Assembly (NCBI RefSeq): GCF_000422305.1 | Contig: NZ_AULN01000012.1 | Span: forward strand, 393,001 to 457,000 | Source of the DNA: Luteimonas mephitis DSM 12574 | Lineage (GTDB): Bacteria > Pseudomonadota > Gammaproteobacteria > Xanthomonadales > Xanthomonadaceae | Direction: 5' to 3' | DNA: 64,000 nucleotides | Shown: one piece after another, positions 8,831-17,604 of the stretch | Numbering within the stretch: the first letter of the stretch is position 1 | How the letters are laid out: the number at the start of each line of letters is the position of its first letter | Notes under the pieces: model-generated | The model's database searches: none | The model's input: only the letters and a program-made list of their open reading frames with translations | Told to the model about the DNA's origin: nothing | Translations under genes and position numbers: made by a program

Positions 8831-9583
8831 TCATTGCCCACTGTTCTTTCCCTTGGAGGTGCCGGCCGGCGGGGGTGGCGCCTGGTTGGCCGCGGACTGC
8901 GGGCTGCGCCAGTACTTTTTATCGTAGTACTCCGGCCCGGACAGCGAAGTGCCGGAAGTATCGCTGCTGCCATTGGTCGTGGTGACTTCCAGCGCGCCCG
9001 CGTAGCCGAGCCGGCTGCCGGTTGCCTGGTGGCGCGCCGTGCGGATGCTCCGTCGCAGCCTGGGGACGGCCTGTGCGTCGCCGTACTCGGCCTGCAGTGC
9101 CTGCACATGGGCCTCGCCCTTCGTGCGCTGCGCCGCATCGAGCTGCCGCCAATAGCGGTCGCGGAGCTGGACGTAGGTGCCGTCGCCGCGCTCGGCCGCA
9201 ATCGCCATCCATGCGAACGCTAGCGCAGGGTCGCGCACGGCGCCGGAGCCATCGTGGTGCATGCGCGCGAGGATCGACTGGGCCTGCTTGTCGCCATAGC
9301 GGGCTGCTCGCTGGAAGCGCAGGTAGGCTTCCTCGTCGCGGCCTTCGGACCGGGCCTGTTCGCCCGCGATGCGCCAGCGGATGTCAGGCCGTGCCGTGAG
9401 CAGCGCCTGGGTCTGGGTGGCGAGCGCGTCGCCGGTCGACTCGCGCAGCACCATCCGCCCGGTCACCGGCGTGTCCGGCGTGCTGAACGATGCCGTCGGC
9501 GTTCGCTTCGTCGTCTCCTGGGGCGCCGCGCTGGCGAGCGATGGCAACGAGGCGAGGACGATCAGGGCGATTGCCGTTTTCAT
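8831..9583 (-). CDS. Sel1-like repeat exported protein B
   Basis: Start at ATG 9583, preceded by AAGGAG, gives 250 residues. Residues 1-19 (MKTAIALIVLASLPSLASA) are a signal peptide. The body has EEAYLRFQRAARYGDKQAQ followed by ARMHHDGSGAVRDPALAFAW and AAERGDGTYVQLRDRYWRQL, the same Sel1-like succession as paralogues A and C but more diverged. It lacks their GNYxGEPGI head. The aromatic motif is EYYDKKYW, and the C-terminus ends in a Pro/Lys/Gly tail. Middle gene of three tandem paralogues. Function unknown. Confidence 0.75.
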   Translation of the reverse strand: MKTAIALIVLASLPSLASAAPQETTKRTPTASFSTPDTPVTGRMVLRESTGDALATQTQALLTARPDIRWRIAGEQARSEGRDEEAYLRFQRAARYGDKQAQSILARMHHDGSGAVRDPALAFAWMAIAAERGDGTYVQLRDRYWRQLDAAQRTKGEAHVQALQAEYGDAQAVPRLRRSIRTARHQATGSRLGYAGALEVTTTNGSSDTSGTSLSGPEYYDKKYWRSPQSAANQAPPPPAGTSKGKNSGQ

Positions 9584-9652
9584 GCGTGTGCTCCTTCGCA
9601 GGGGTTTCGGTGTTCGGCCCGGCATGCCGGGACGCCGGTAAGGACACGTGCG

Positions 9653-10489
9653 CTACCCGGCAGGCTCCGGCGGATGGCTGCGGGATGGACGGTCGGGCTT
9701 GGCGTCGTCATGGACGGGCTGCAGGTCGCCGACGTCCACGTGCCCCGTCCGGGCCGGCGCATGCCACATTTCGTCCTGCCACTCGAAGTACTTGTTGGTC
9801 CGCCAGTACTCGGGTTTGTAAAACGTTTCACCGGCAAGGGACACGCCGCTCAGGGGACCGGTCACGGGGATGACCGAAAGCCCAGGGTTGACGAAACCAA
9901 GGCGGCTGCCGGTGACCTGCCGGTTCGCCAGCCGCAGCTGTCGCTCCATCCGCGGCTTCGCCGCATCGTCACCATATTCGGCAAGCAGCGCCTGGCCGCG
10001 TTCGATCGCGTCGCGGCGCTGGCGCGCGCCCAGCTTCTGCCAGTAGCGCTCGCGCAGGATGACGAAGTTGGGATACATCCGCTCCGCCGCCAGGTCCATC
10101 CACGCGTAACCCAGCTCGCGATCGCGCGGCACGCCGATGCCCTCCCAGTACATCTCCGCGAGCATTGCCTGCGACGGCTTGTCGGCATGGCGCGCCGCGC
10201 GCAGGAACTGCGCCACCGCGATGTCGTATTCCTTGCGGTTGTAGGAGTACAGGCCCTCGCGCCGCCAGCGGATGTCGGGGTGCGAGGACAGGAACCCCTC
10301 GGTCAGGATGCCCGGATCGATGCCGGGCTCACCCATGTAATTGCCGCGCACTTCGCGTTCGACCGGGGGCTGCAGGGTCAAGACGCGCGGTGCCCGGCCG
10401 TCGTCGCGCGCCAGTGCGTAGCCGGAAGGAAGCAGCGACAGCGCGAGTGCCAACCCGAGCCCGGATGCAATGGCTGGCGGTCCCGACAT
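9653..10489 (-). CDS. Sel1-like repeat exported protein A
   Basis: Start at ATG 10489, preceded by GGGAGATG, gives 278 residues. A signal peptide covers about residues 1-26 (SGLGLALALSLLPSGYALA). The mature part starts PRVLTLQPPVEREVRGNYMG and holds YDIAVAQFLRAARHADKPSQ, AEMYWEGIGVPRDRELGYAW and YPNFVILRERYWQKLGARQ, which are Sel1/TPR-like helices, and then GPLSGVSLAGETFYKPEYW, the shared aromatic motif. It is nearly collinear with paralogue C. It follows the PDZ gene by 49 bp in the ECF sigma operon. No enzymatic motif is visible; a binding role is inferred from the repeat type. Confidence 0.76.
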   Translation of the reverse strand: MSGPPAIASGLGLALALSLLPSGYALARDDGRAPRVLTLQPPVEREVRGNYMGEPGIDPGILTEGFLSSHPDIRWRREGLYSYNRKEYDIAVAQFLRAARHADKPSQAMLAEMYWEGIGVPRDRELGYAWMDLAAERMYPNFVILRERYWQKLGARQRRDAIERGQALLAEYGDDAAKPRMERQLRLANRQVTGSRLGFVNPGLSVIPVTGPLSGVSLAGETFYKPEYWRTNKYFEWQDEMWHAPARTGHVDVGDLQPVHDDAKPDRPSRSHPPEPAG

Positions 10490-10538
10490 GTTGCATCTCC
10501 CTTGGTCTGCAGATTTCCCTTGAGCGACTGGTGGCGGA

Positions 10539-11420
10539 TCACCGGCACTTGGCGGCCCGCTGCTCCCACACCACCGGTTCCCAGTACTCGTTGGCGCGGA
10601 TGCTGTCACGGTCCAACCGCTCCTTGCGCAGGCGCGCGCCGATCCGGTAGTCGGTGTCCGGCTTGATGTCCACGACCAACGGCTTGTAGGCGCGCGCCAT
10701 GGATTGCCGCTGCATCAACGAACGCTGCATGTTCTGGGAGGGGAGCAGCCGATGCTCGGGAATCAGCTCCTGCACCGTCAGGACGTGGCGCCCGGCGTCC
10801 ACGCGCAGGCGATTGACGAGTCCGGGCGGCGTGCTGCGGCCGTCGATGGTGCTGATGAACGCCTCGAACAGGCCCTTGCTGCGCGGCGGCAACGCGGAAT
10901 AGGTCACATAGCCGCAGCCGGTTGCGTGGTTCGCGGTGGCTTCGCCGATGGTGAGCCGGTAGGCGGGGACGGCTGCGGCATCGGCACTGCCGGCGAGTTC
11001 GACGCGCGTCTTGCCGCGAGCTGCCAGCAGCCGCACGCTGCCGTTGCTTGCCGCCATCGCGTCACGCAGCAAAGTTGCGGGCGTGGCCTGGCCGTCGAGG
11101 CGGCGGCCGTTGATCGCAACCAGCCGGTCGCCGGTTTTCAGGCCCATGCGCGCTGCGGCGCCATCGGGTGTGATCGCGAGCACTTCCAGCCCCTGCGGAT
11201 CGGGCTTGCGCACGTCCACCACCGCGCCCAGTTCATAGCGCACCTGTGCCGGGCGGGCGATGACGAGCGGCTGGTCGAAATTGCCCAGCGCGCCGCGCTC
11301 TGCCAGGTGCAGGAGGGTGGCGTCCATTTCCGCCTCGACCTGCTTGCCGTTGTCAGCGGCAAGCAGCAGGCCGGGGACGACGAGGCAGACGAGGAGCGTG
11401 AAGCCGCGGATGACGGACAT
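10539..11420 (-). CDS. Exported PDZ-domain protein
   Basis: A 293-residue protein with a signal peptide (FTLLVCLVVPGLLLAADN, cleavage near residue 22). Residues about 65-140 form a PDZ domain: LEVLAITPDGAAARMGLKTG then DRLVAINGRRLDG is the classical carboxylate-loop and beta-strand pattern. There is no trypsin-like protease or C-terminal processing-protease triad, so this is a stand-alone PDZ adaptor. The C-terminal third ends with RANEYWEPVVWEQRA, an aromatic motif that resembles the YxxxYW motif in the three Sel1 paralogues downstream. It follows the putative anti-sigma gene by 15 bp. A periplasmic location and a scaffold role are inferred. Confidence 0.78.
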   Translation of the reverse strand: MSVIRGFTLLVCLVVPGLLLAADNGKQVEAEMDATLLHLAERGALGNFDQPLVIARPAQVRYELGAVVDVRKPDPQGLEVLAITPDGAAARMGLKTGDRLVAINGRRLDGQATPATLLRDAMAASNGSVRLLAARGKTRVELAGSADAAAVPAYRLTIGEATANHATGCGYVTYSALPPRSKGLFEAFISTIDGRSTPPGLVNRLRVDAGRHVLTVQELIPEHRLLPSQNMQRSLMQRQSMARAYKPLVVDIKPDTDYRIGARLRKERLDRDSIRANEYWEPVVWEQRAAKCR

Positions 11421-11435
11421 GGGGAAATCCTCGGG

Positions 11436-11858
11436 TCAGATGCGCAGGCTGCGGGGCAGCGGGGAGTTGGTGGTGGCGTTGTTGCCGGCGAGCAGCTGCC
11501 GGCGCTGCGCCCAGAGAGGTTCGAGTTCGGCGTCGCTGGCATTGCGGGCGTAACCGGCCTGCAGGGCGCGATCGAGCGCGCGCAGTTCGGCGTCCACGTC
11601 GTCGGGACCCGCTTTGCGGGGCGCGTGAGCGGCCGCTGCCACGGTGGATGCAGGTTGCGCGTTTTCCGGCGCGGACGGCTGCATCAGAGGCGAAAAGGCG
11701 ATGACCGCGGCCACCGCCAGCGTGGTGGCCGCAACGGCGAGCCGTCGCTGGCGGCCGCGCCGGCGTGCGCCGTTGACGCGCGACCAGAGGTTGTCCGGCA
11801 GCGGTGCTTCCGGCAGCTGCCGCAGGTGCTCCTGCAGGATGTCGTCATTCGTTGTCAT
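11436..11858 (-). CDS. Probable membrane anti-sigma factor
   Basis: A 140-residue protein: a cytoplasmic N-terminus (about 38 residues, ILQEHLRQLPEAPLPDNLWS), a basic stretch (ARRRGRQRRL), one membrane helix (about residues 39-58) and a charged periplasmic domain (DDVDAELRALDRALQAGYAR). The gene begins inside the 3' end of the ECF sigma gene (14-bp overlap). Gene order, coupling and topology fit an anti-sigma factor. It lacks the HxxxCxxC zinc motif of ZAS proteins, so the call rests on context rather than on a recognised anti-sigma domain. A periplasmic sensor role for the C-terminal part would be typical but is inferred. Confidence 0.65.
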   Translation of the reverse strand: MTTNDDILQEHLRQLPEAPLPDNLWSRVNGARRRGRQRRLAVAATTLAVAAVIAFSPLMQPSAPENAQPASTVAAAAHAPRKAGPDDVDAELRALDRALQAGYARNASDAELEPLWAQRRQLLAGNNATTNSPLPRSLRI

Positions 11859-12393
11859 GGGGGTGTGCTTCGTCCAGTTCCAGCCGCAGCCGTGCCAGGG
11901 TTCGCGAGACGATCGACTTCGACCAGCTCTCGCTGCGTCCGAAGCGCCGGCCCAGCTCCGGATGCGACCAGCCTTCCATTGCGTGCAGCCATACGACGGT
12001 ACGTTCGGTGGGGCTCAACCGTCGCAGCAGGCCGAGGGATTCGGCGTGGAGCAGTGGATCGGGCCCGTTCGCGGGCTGTGCGTCGTCGTCCTCGATGGCG
12101 AGCAGGCGCCGGTCGCGGCGGATGCGGTCGATCGCCGCGTTGGCCGCCACCCGCTTCAGCCACGGCCGCAGCGGCGTGCCGTCGCGCAGGCCGCCGAGGA
12201 ACTGCAGCATCTTCAGGAAGCATTCCTGGGTGATGTCTTCGGCGGTCGCGTGGTTGCCGGTCAGGCGCAGCGCGAGCGAGTGGATCGCGCGCGCATGGCG
12301 GCGATAGATCTCGGCGAACGCGGCTTCCTGCCCCCGGCGTGCGCGGCGGACCAGTTGCGTTTCGTCATCCTTGGCATCAGAGGGATCGGACAT
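11845..12393 (-). CDS. ECF-type RNA polymerase sigma factor
   Basis: A 182-residue sigma-70 family protein with only regions 2 and 4. Region 2 holds AFAEIYRRHARAIHSLALRL, then the core-binding and -10 part DITQECFLKMLQFLGGLRDG and NAAIDRIRRDRR. Region 4 holds LRRLSPTERTVVWLHAMEGW and the helix-turn-helix SHPELGRRFGRSESWSKSIV. It is the first gene of a leftward operon with the anti-sigma, PDZ and three Sel1 genes, so it probably controls that operon. I could not find a convincing ECF promoter (GGAAC-like -35) in the 69 bp before it. Confidence 0.92.
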   Translation of the reverse strand: MSDPSDAKDDETQLVRRARRGQEAAFAEIYRRHARAIHSLALRLTGNHATAEDITQECFLKMLQFLGGLRDGTPLRPWLKRVAANAAIDRIRRDRRLLAIEDDDAQPANGPDPLLHAESLGLLRRLSPTERTVVWLHAMEGWSHPELGRRFGRSESWSKSIVSRTLARLRLELDEAHPHDNE

Positions 12394-12462
12394 TGCATCA
12401 AGGTACGCGCGGAGGCACGCAATCGTCGCAGCGTGCGTATGCCGGGAGCGCCGCGTCGCGGC

Positions 12463-13239
<777 letters not shown>

Positions 13240-13358
13240 TCAGGGGAGAGCGTTTCACGCGTCGGGGGCGTGGCTGGCGTGGGCATCCGGACTCCGGGCA
13301 ACGGAAGCATTCGGGGCACAGGGTAAACTCCCGGCGCCTTCCCCGACGAGCATCGCCG

Positions 13359-14795
13359 ATGTCCGACCAAGCCACGCGCCTGCAACCGGTCCTGCTTTCT
13401 GGCGGCTCCGGGACGCGCCTGTGGCCGCTCTCGCGCGAGGCCTATCCCAAGCAGTTCCTGGCGCTGGCCGGTGAACTCACCATGCTGCAGGACACCTGGC
13501 AGCGGGTTGCGCCGCTGGCCGCCGGCGCGGCGCCAATCGTGGTCGCCAACGAGGAGCACCGCTTCCTCGCCGCCGAACAGCTGCGCCAGGTGGGCATCGA
13601 ACACGCCGCGATCCTGCTCGAACCAGTGGGCCGCAACACCGCGCCGGCGATCGCCGCTGCCGCGTTGCTGGCTGTCGCCGGCGGCGAAGACCCGCTGCTG
13701 CTCGTGCTGCCGTCCGACCACGTCGTGCGCGACGTGCCGGCATTCCAGGCCGCCGTGCGCGCGGCCATGCCGGCAGCGGCGCAGGGCGCGCTGGTCACGT
13801 TCGGCATCGTGCCGGAGTCGGCGGAAACGGGGTTTGGCTACATTCAAGCCGACGCCGGCCGAGTCGACAGCGGCGACCAAGGCGTGCGCCGCGTGCTGCG
13901 CTTCGTCGAGAAGCCCGATGCCGCGACCGCGCGGCAATACCTCGACGCCGGCGGTTACTACTGGAACAGCGGCATGTTCCTGTTCCGCGCCTCGCGCTAC
14001 CTGGCCGAACTGGAGCGCTTCCGTCCCGACATCCTCGCCGCCGTGCGCGCCGCGTTCGAAACCGCGCAGCGCGACGGCGACTTCATCCGCCTCGACAAGG
14101 ACGCGTTCGCCGCCAGCCCCTCCGATTCGATCGACTACGCGGTCATGGAGAAGACCGACCGCGCGATGGTGCTGCCGGTCGACATCGGCTGGAACGATGT
14201 CGGCTCGTGGTCGGCGCTGTGGGACGTCAGCGAGCAGGACGCGGACGGCAACGCCCGCCACGGCGACGTGATCGCGGTCGACAGCCACGACAGCTATGCC
14301 TATGCGCGGCGCCTGGTGGCGCTGGTTGGCGTGGACAACCTGGTCGTGGTCGAGACCGACGACGCGGTGCTGGTGGCGCACAAGGACAAGGTGCAGCAGG
14401 TCAAGGACGTGGTCGCCCGGCTCAAGGCCGGGCACCGCAGCCACGCGATCCTGCATCGCGAGGTACACCGGCCGTGGGGCAGCTATGACTCCGTCGACCA
14501 GGACGACGGTTTCCAGGTCAAGCGGATCAAGGTCAAGCCCGGCGCCCGGCTGTCGCTGCAGTCGCACAGGCACCGCGCCGAGCACTGGATCGTGGTCCGC
14601 GGCACCGCGCGCGTGACCCGCGACAACGACGTGTTCGAACTGCACGCCAACCAGTCGACCTACATCCCGCTGGGCGCGAAGCACCGGCTGGAGAATCCTG
14701 GCAAGGAGATGCTGGAGCTGATCGAAGTGCAGTCGGGCGACTACCTGGGCGAGGACGACATCGTCCGCTACGAGGACGTTTACGGGCGCTCGTAG
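13359..14795 (+). CDS. xanB: Bifunctional mannose-1-phosphate guanylyltransferase / mannose-6-phosphate isomerase
   Basis: Start at ATG 13359 gives 478 residues, the usual size for XanB/ManC/AlgA type II enzymes. The N-terminal pyrophosphorylase has the signature LLSGGSGTRLWPLSREAYPK, then EPVGRNTAPAIAAAAL, and FVEKPDAATARQYL. The C-terminal cupin-type isomerase has RPWGSYDSVDQDDGFQVKRI and the metal-ligand stretch LSLQSHRHRAEHW. The two activities supply GDP-mannose for exopolysaccharide and LPS. The gene diverges from murU across 188 bp. The reading frame is open further upstream but only the sequence from MSDQATRLQPV matches the family. Confidence 0.96.
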   Translation: MSDQATRLQPVLLSGGSGTRLWPLSREAYPKQFLALAGELTMLQDTWQRVAPLAAGAAPIVVANEEHRFLAAEQLRQVGIEHAAILLEPVGRNTAPAIAAAALLAVAGGEDPLLLVLPSDHVVRDVPAFQAAVRAAMPAAAQGALVTFGIVPESAETGFGYIQADAGRVDSGDQGVRRVLRFVEKPDAATARQYLDAGGYYWNSGMFLFRASRYLAELERFRPDILAAVRAAFETAQRDGDFIRLDKDAFAASPSDSIDYAVMEKTDRAMVLPVDIGWNDVGSWSALWDVSEQDADGNARHGDVIAVDSHDSYAYARRLVALVGVDNLVVVETDDAVLVAHKDKVQQVKDVVARLKAGHRSHAILHREVHRPWGSYDSVDQDDGFQVKRIKVKPGARLSLQSHRHRAEHWIVVRGTARVTRDNDVFELHANQSTYIPLGAKHRLENPGKEMLELIEVQSGDYLGEDDIVRYEDVYGRS

Positions 14796-14841
14796 GTTCG
14801 CCAGACCCGCAGCAATTACTCCAGTGGCTTGATGAAGAACC

Positions 14842-14871
14842 GGAAGAGCCGGGCATTCATCCGGCCCTTCC
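14842..14871. terminator. Hairpin between convergent xanB and glsB-type gene
   Basis: GGAAGAGCCGG (14842-14852) pairs with CCGGCCCTTCC (14861-14871) with one mismatch around an 8-nt loop. It sits 46 bp past the xanB stop and 15 bp past the stop of the leftward gene, so it may stop transcription from both sides; neither side has a long U-run. Confidence 0.5.
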
Positions 14872-14886
14872 TTGCCGCCCGCGCGC

Positions 14887-15174
14887 TCAGCGTGGAGGCA
14901 AGGTGGTGCGCTTGCGCCGGAACAGGCCCACGACGACCAGGATCACGATCGCGCCGGCCAGCGCGGCGATGAACCCCGCCGGCTCGCCCGACTGGTAGTA
15001 GCCGGTCGCCTGTCCGATCCAGCCTGCCAGCAGCGCGCCGGCGATGCCCAGCAGGGTCGTCAGGATGATGCCCATGCCGTCCTTGCCGGGCTTGAGCAAG
15101 CGTGCCAGGACGCCGACGATGAATCCGATCAGGATGATGTAGAGCCAGTTGCTGCTGCCGAACAGACCTTCCAT
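14887..15174 (-). CDS. GlsB/YeaQ/YmgE family membrane protein
   Basis: A 95-residue, very hydrophobic protein with three predicted helices: WLYIILIGFIVGVLARLLK, IILTTLLGIAGALLAGWIG and FIAALAGAIVILVVVGLF, and a basic C-terminus (RRKRTTLPPR). The helix spacing, the GxLARLLxPG turn and the GxxGAxxGGxxG-like middle helix fit the transglycosylase-associated YeaQ/YmgE family of inner-membrane, stress-induced proteins; the biochemical role is unknown. It is a single gene, convergent with xanB. Confidence 0.88.
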   Translation of the reverse strand: MEGLFGSSNWLYIILIGFIVGVLARLLKPGKDGMGIILTTLLGIAGALLAGWIGQATGYYQSGEPAGFIAALAGAIVILVVVGLFRRKRTTLPPR

Positions 15175-15245
15175 TCCAAACCCCTTCGTGGTGGAGGACC
15201 GGGCCGAAGCTTAACAGCCCGCGGCCCGGCCACCAGTGTCGATCG

Positions 15246-16739
15246 TCAGCAGCAGCCGTGGTCGCCGTGCCGCGATCCGCTGTCGGCGGCGACCGCCGCG
15301 CCCGTGGTTTCGCCGCGCAGGCTGGCGGCGTGGTGCTCGGCGATCACCCGCGCCACAGAGGCGGTGACCTTCTTGCCCATCGGGATGTGCAGGAACTCGT
15401 TGGGGCCGTGCGCGTTGGAATGCGGGCCGAGCACGCCGGTGATCATGAACTGGGCGCCGGGGAACTTCTCGCCGAGCATGCCCATGAACGGGATCGAGCC
15501 GCCTTCGCCCATGTACATCGCCGGCTGGCTGTAGAACTCCTGGCTGGCGTCGTCGATCGCCTTTTCCAGCCACGACGACATCGCCGGCGCGTTCCAGCCG
15601 GTGGAGGCCTTTTCGAGTTCGAGGGTGACGTGGGCGCCGTTGGGCGGGTCGCGCAGCAGCGCGTCCTTGAGCAGGTCGCCGGCGACCTTGCCATCCAGGG
15701 TGGGCGGCAGCCGCAGCGACAGCTTCACCGCGGTCTGCGGCCGCAGCACGTTGCCGGCCGAGGCCAGCGGCGGCATGCCGTCGACGCCGGTCACCGACAG
15801 CGCCGGGCGCCAGGTGCGGTTGAGCACCAGTTCGGTGAGGTCCTCGGCCATCGGCGTCATGCCCGGCAGGAACGGGAACTTGTCGAACACGGCGGTGCCC
15901 AGCACCTCCGCGCATTTGTTCGCCTGCGCCAGCCGGTCGGCGGGGACTTCCGCATGCAGGCCTTCAAGCAGGATGCGGCCCGTGTCGGCGTCCTCGATCC
16001 GCGAAAGCAGCTGCCGCAGCAGGCGGAAGCTCGACGGCACCACGCCGGACGCGTCGCCCGAATGCACGCCCTCTTCCAGCACCTTGACGGTGAAGTTGCC
16101 GCCGGCCAGGCCGCGCAGCGAGGTGGTGCACCACAGCTGCTCGTAGTTGCCGCAGCCCGAATCCAGGCACACCACCAGCGACGGCTTGCCGATGCGGTCG
16201 GCGAGGTGGTCGACGTAGGCGGGCAGGTCGTAGCTGCCCGATTCCTCGCAGGCCTCGATCAGCACCACGCAGCGCGCGTGCGGCGCGCCCTGGTCCTGCA
16301 GCGCCTGGATCGCGGCCAGCGAGCCGAAGATCGCATAGCCGTCGTCGGCGCCACCGCGCCCGTACAGCTTGTCGCCGCGCAGCACCGGCTTCCACGGACC
16401 GAGGTCGTCGTCCCAGCCGGTCATCTCGGGCTGCTTGTCGAGGTGGCCGTAGAGCAGCACGCAGTCATCGCCGGTTTCCGGTCCCGATGCCGGGATGTCG
16501 ATGAAGATCAGCGGCGTACGGCCTTCCAGGCGCACCACCTCCAGCTGCATGCCGGGGATCGGCTGCGCGCGCGCCCAGGCCTCCATCAGCTTGACCGCGT
16601 CGTCCATGTAGCCGTTCTTCACCCAGTCGGTGTCGAACATCGGCGACTTGTTTGGAATGCGGATGTATTCGACGAGCTGCGGGACGATCTCGTCGTCCCA
16701 CTTCGCGCCGACGAAGCTTTCGATCTTGCTGGCATCCAT
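15246..16739 (-). CDS. M20 family dipeptidase
   Basis: Start at ATG 16739 gives 497 residues. Metal-dependent M20 signatures are visible: LLYGHLDKQPEMTGW (His ligand and following Asp), YGRGGADDGYAIFGSLAAIQ (bridging Asp), IEACEESGSYDL (Glu pair, general base and ligand), CLDSGCGNYEQLW and near the end TGVLGPHSNAHGPNEFL (His ligand). It resembles the carnosinase-like dipeptidase branch and probably hydrolyses dipeptides in the cytoplasm; no signal peptide is seen. An odd C-terminal tail, about 20 residues after AEHHAASLRGE, ends HGDHGCC, rich in possible metal ligands. It is monocistronic; the upstream 200 bp contain the divergent HhH gene. Confidence 0.9.
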   Translation of the reverse strand: MDASKIESFVGAKWDDEIVPQLVEYIRIPNKSPMFDTDWVKNGYMDDAVKLMEAWARAQPIPGMQLEVVRLEGRTPLIFIDIPASGPETGDDCVLLYGHLDKQPEMTGWDDDLGPWKPVLRGDKLYGRGGADDGYAIFGSLAAIQALQDQGAPHARCVVLIEACEESGSYDLPAYVDHLADRIGKPSLVVCLDSGCGNYEQLWCTTSLRGLAGGNFTVKVLEEGVHSGDASGVVPSSFRLLRQLLSRIEDADTGRILLEGLHAEVPADRLAQANKCAEVLGTAVFDKFPFLPGMTPMAEDLTELVLNRTWRPALSVTGVDGMPPLASAGNVLRPQTAVKLSLRLPPTLDGKVAGDLLKDALLRDPPNGAHVTLELEKASTGWNAPAMSSWLEKAIDDASQEFYSQPAMYMGEGGSIPFMGMLGEKFPGAQFMITGVLGPHSNAHGPNEFLHIPMGKKVTASVARVIAEHHAASLRGETTGAAVAADSGSRHGDHGCC

Positions 16740-16940
16740 GGAAGGGCCTCGCTGATTTGAATGCCCTGATTCTACGCCTCGCAGCCGGGTAGGAATTTTC
16801 CTACGGCCGGACGCGGCAAAGCCTTGCGCCACGCGACGGCTTGCGGCGATAGGCGCGGCCGATGCGCTGGCGGAGACTGTCCCCACCGGCGCAATCGGTC
16901 GCCGGGGAACGGAATCCACCTCTACAAGGGAGTTCAAGCC

Positions 16941-17273
16941 ATGACATCCATCAGGACCATCTTCGCTTCGCTGCTGCTGTCGCTGCTGCTGGCCGGAGGC
17001 GCGCTCGCCGGCGAGCGCATCAACATCAATACCGCCGACGTGGCCACCATCGACCGGGTGCTGGTCAACGTCGGGCCGTCCAAGGCCGAGGCCATCGTCG
17101 CCTACCGCAAGGAGCACGGCGCGTTCAAGAGCGTCGAGCAGCTGGCAATGGTCAAGGGCATCGGCCTGAAGACGGTCGAGAAAAACCGTGACCGCATCTC
17201 GTTCGGCACGGCGAGGAAGGCCACGCCGGTCAGGTCAGCGGCAGGGGCGAACATGGGCGCCGCCAACCGCTGA
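16941..17273 (+). CDS. Exported ComEA-like helix-hairpin-helix protein
   Basis: Start at ATG 16941, preceded by AAGGGAG, gives 110 residues. A signal peptide covers about residues 1-23 (TIFASLLLSLLLAGGALA). The mature part is a ComEA-type double HhH domain: ERININTADVATIDRVL, VGPSKAEAIVAYRKEHGAFK and SVEQLAMVKGIGLKTVEKNR. Small ComEA-like proteins bind DNA in the periplasm during natural transformation; many are annotated by homology only and a competence role here is an inference. A 17-residue basic tail (TARKATPVRSAAGAN) follows the domain. Confidence 0.87.
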   Translation: MTSIRTIFASLLLSLLLAGGALAGERININTADVATIDRVLVNVGPSKAEAIVAYRKEHGAFKSVEQLAMVKGIGLKTVEKNRDRISFGTARKATPVRSAAGANMGAANR

Positions 17274-17604
17274 TGCGTTGATCGTCACCGGGGCCCGCCA
17301 GGGAAGGTGGGGCCGGCGGTCGGGAGCCGGAGGCTCCGCTGGAACGGGCATGACGCCCTACAGGGACGTTTGCCACCCGCGCCGTACGGGAATTCGTACG
17401 GCACGGGTGGCTTTTTTTCTTCGCCGGACTCCGGGAAAGGTTCGTGCCTGGTCCCGGCCACGTGCCGTACGCCATCCCGCGAACGCAGCGATTCTCCCCC
17501 TCGGTCACGAGCAGCATCTTTTCCGCGCGTAGCCGGACGCGCGTCCAATGAGGCCCGCGCCGGCGCGGTTCCGGACGGCGCATCCCGCCCGCTACACTCG
17601 CGGC
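17274..17604 (+). other. Gene-free stretch with orphan terminator
   Basis: 331 bp between the ComEA-like gene and hutD. It holds a short hairpin around 17329-17341 (GAGCC-GGA-GGCTC), the strong terminator at 17372-17418 and little else. Just before hutD, TACACT (17593-17598) may be a -10 element; only 6 nt separate it from the ATG, so a hutD transcript from it would be almost leaderless. I see no protein-coding signal on either strand. Confidence 0.4.
17372..17418 (+). terminator. Strong rho-independent terminator
   Basis: GCCACCCGCGCCGTACG (17372-17388) pairs with CGTACGGCACGGGTGGC (17395-17411) with one mismatch, loop GGAATT, and is followed directly by seven T (17412-17418). Direction is rightward. 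It lies 98 bp beyond the stop of the ComEA-like gene, which is the only rightward gene it could serve unless a small RNA ends here. Confidence 0.9.

Noticed and set aside
17593-17598. Confident hutD promoter
   Set aside because: A TACACT box is present, but no convincing -35 lies at 16-18 bp, so it is noted only as a weak candidate.
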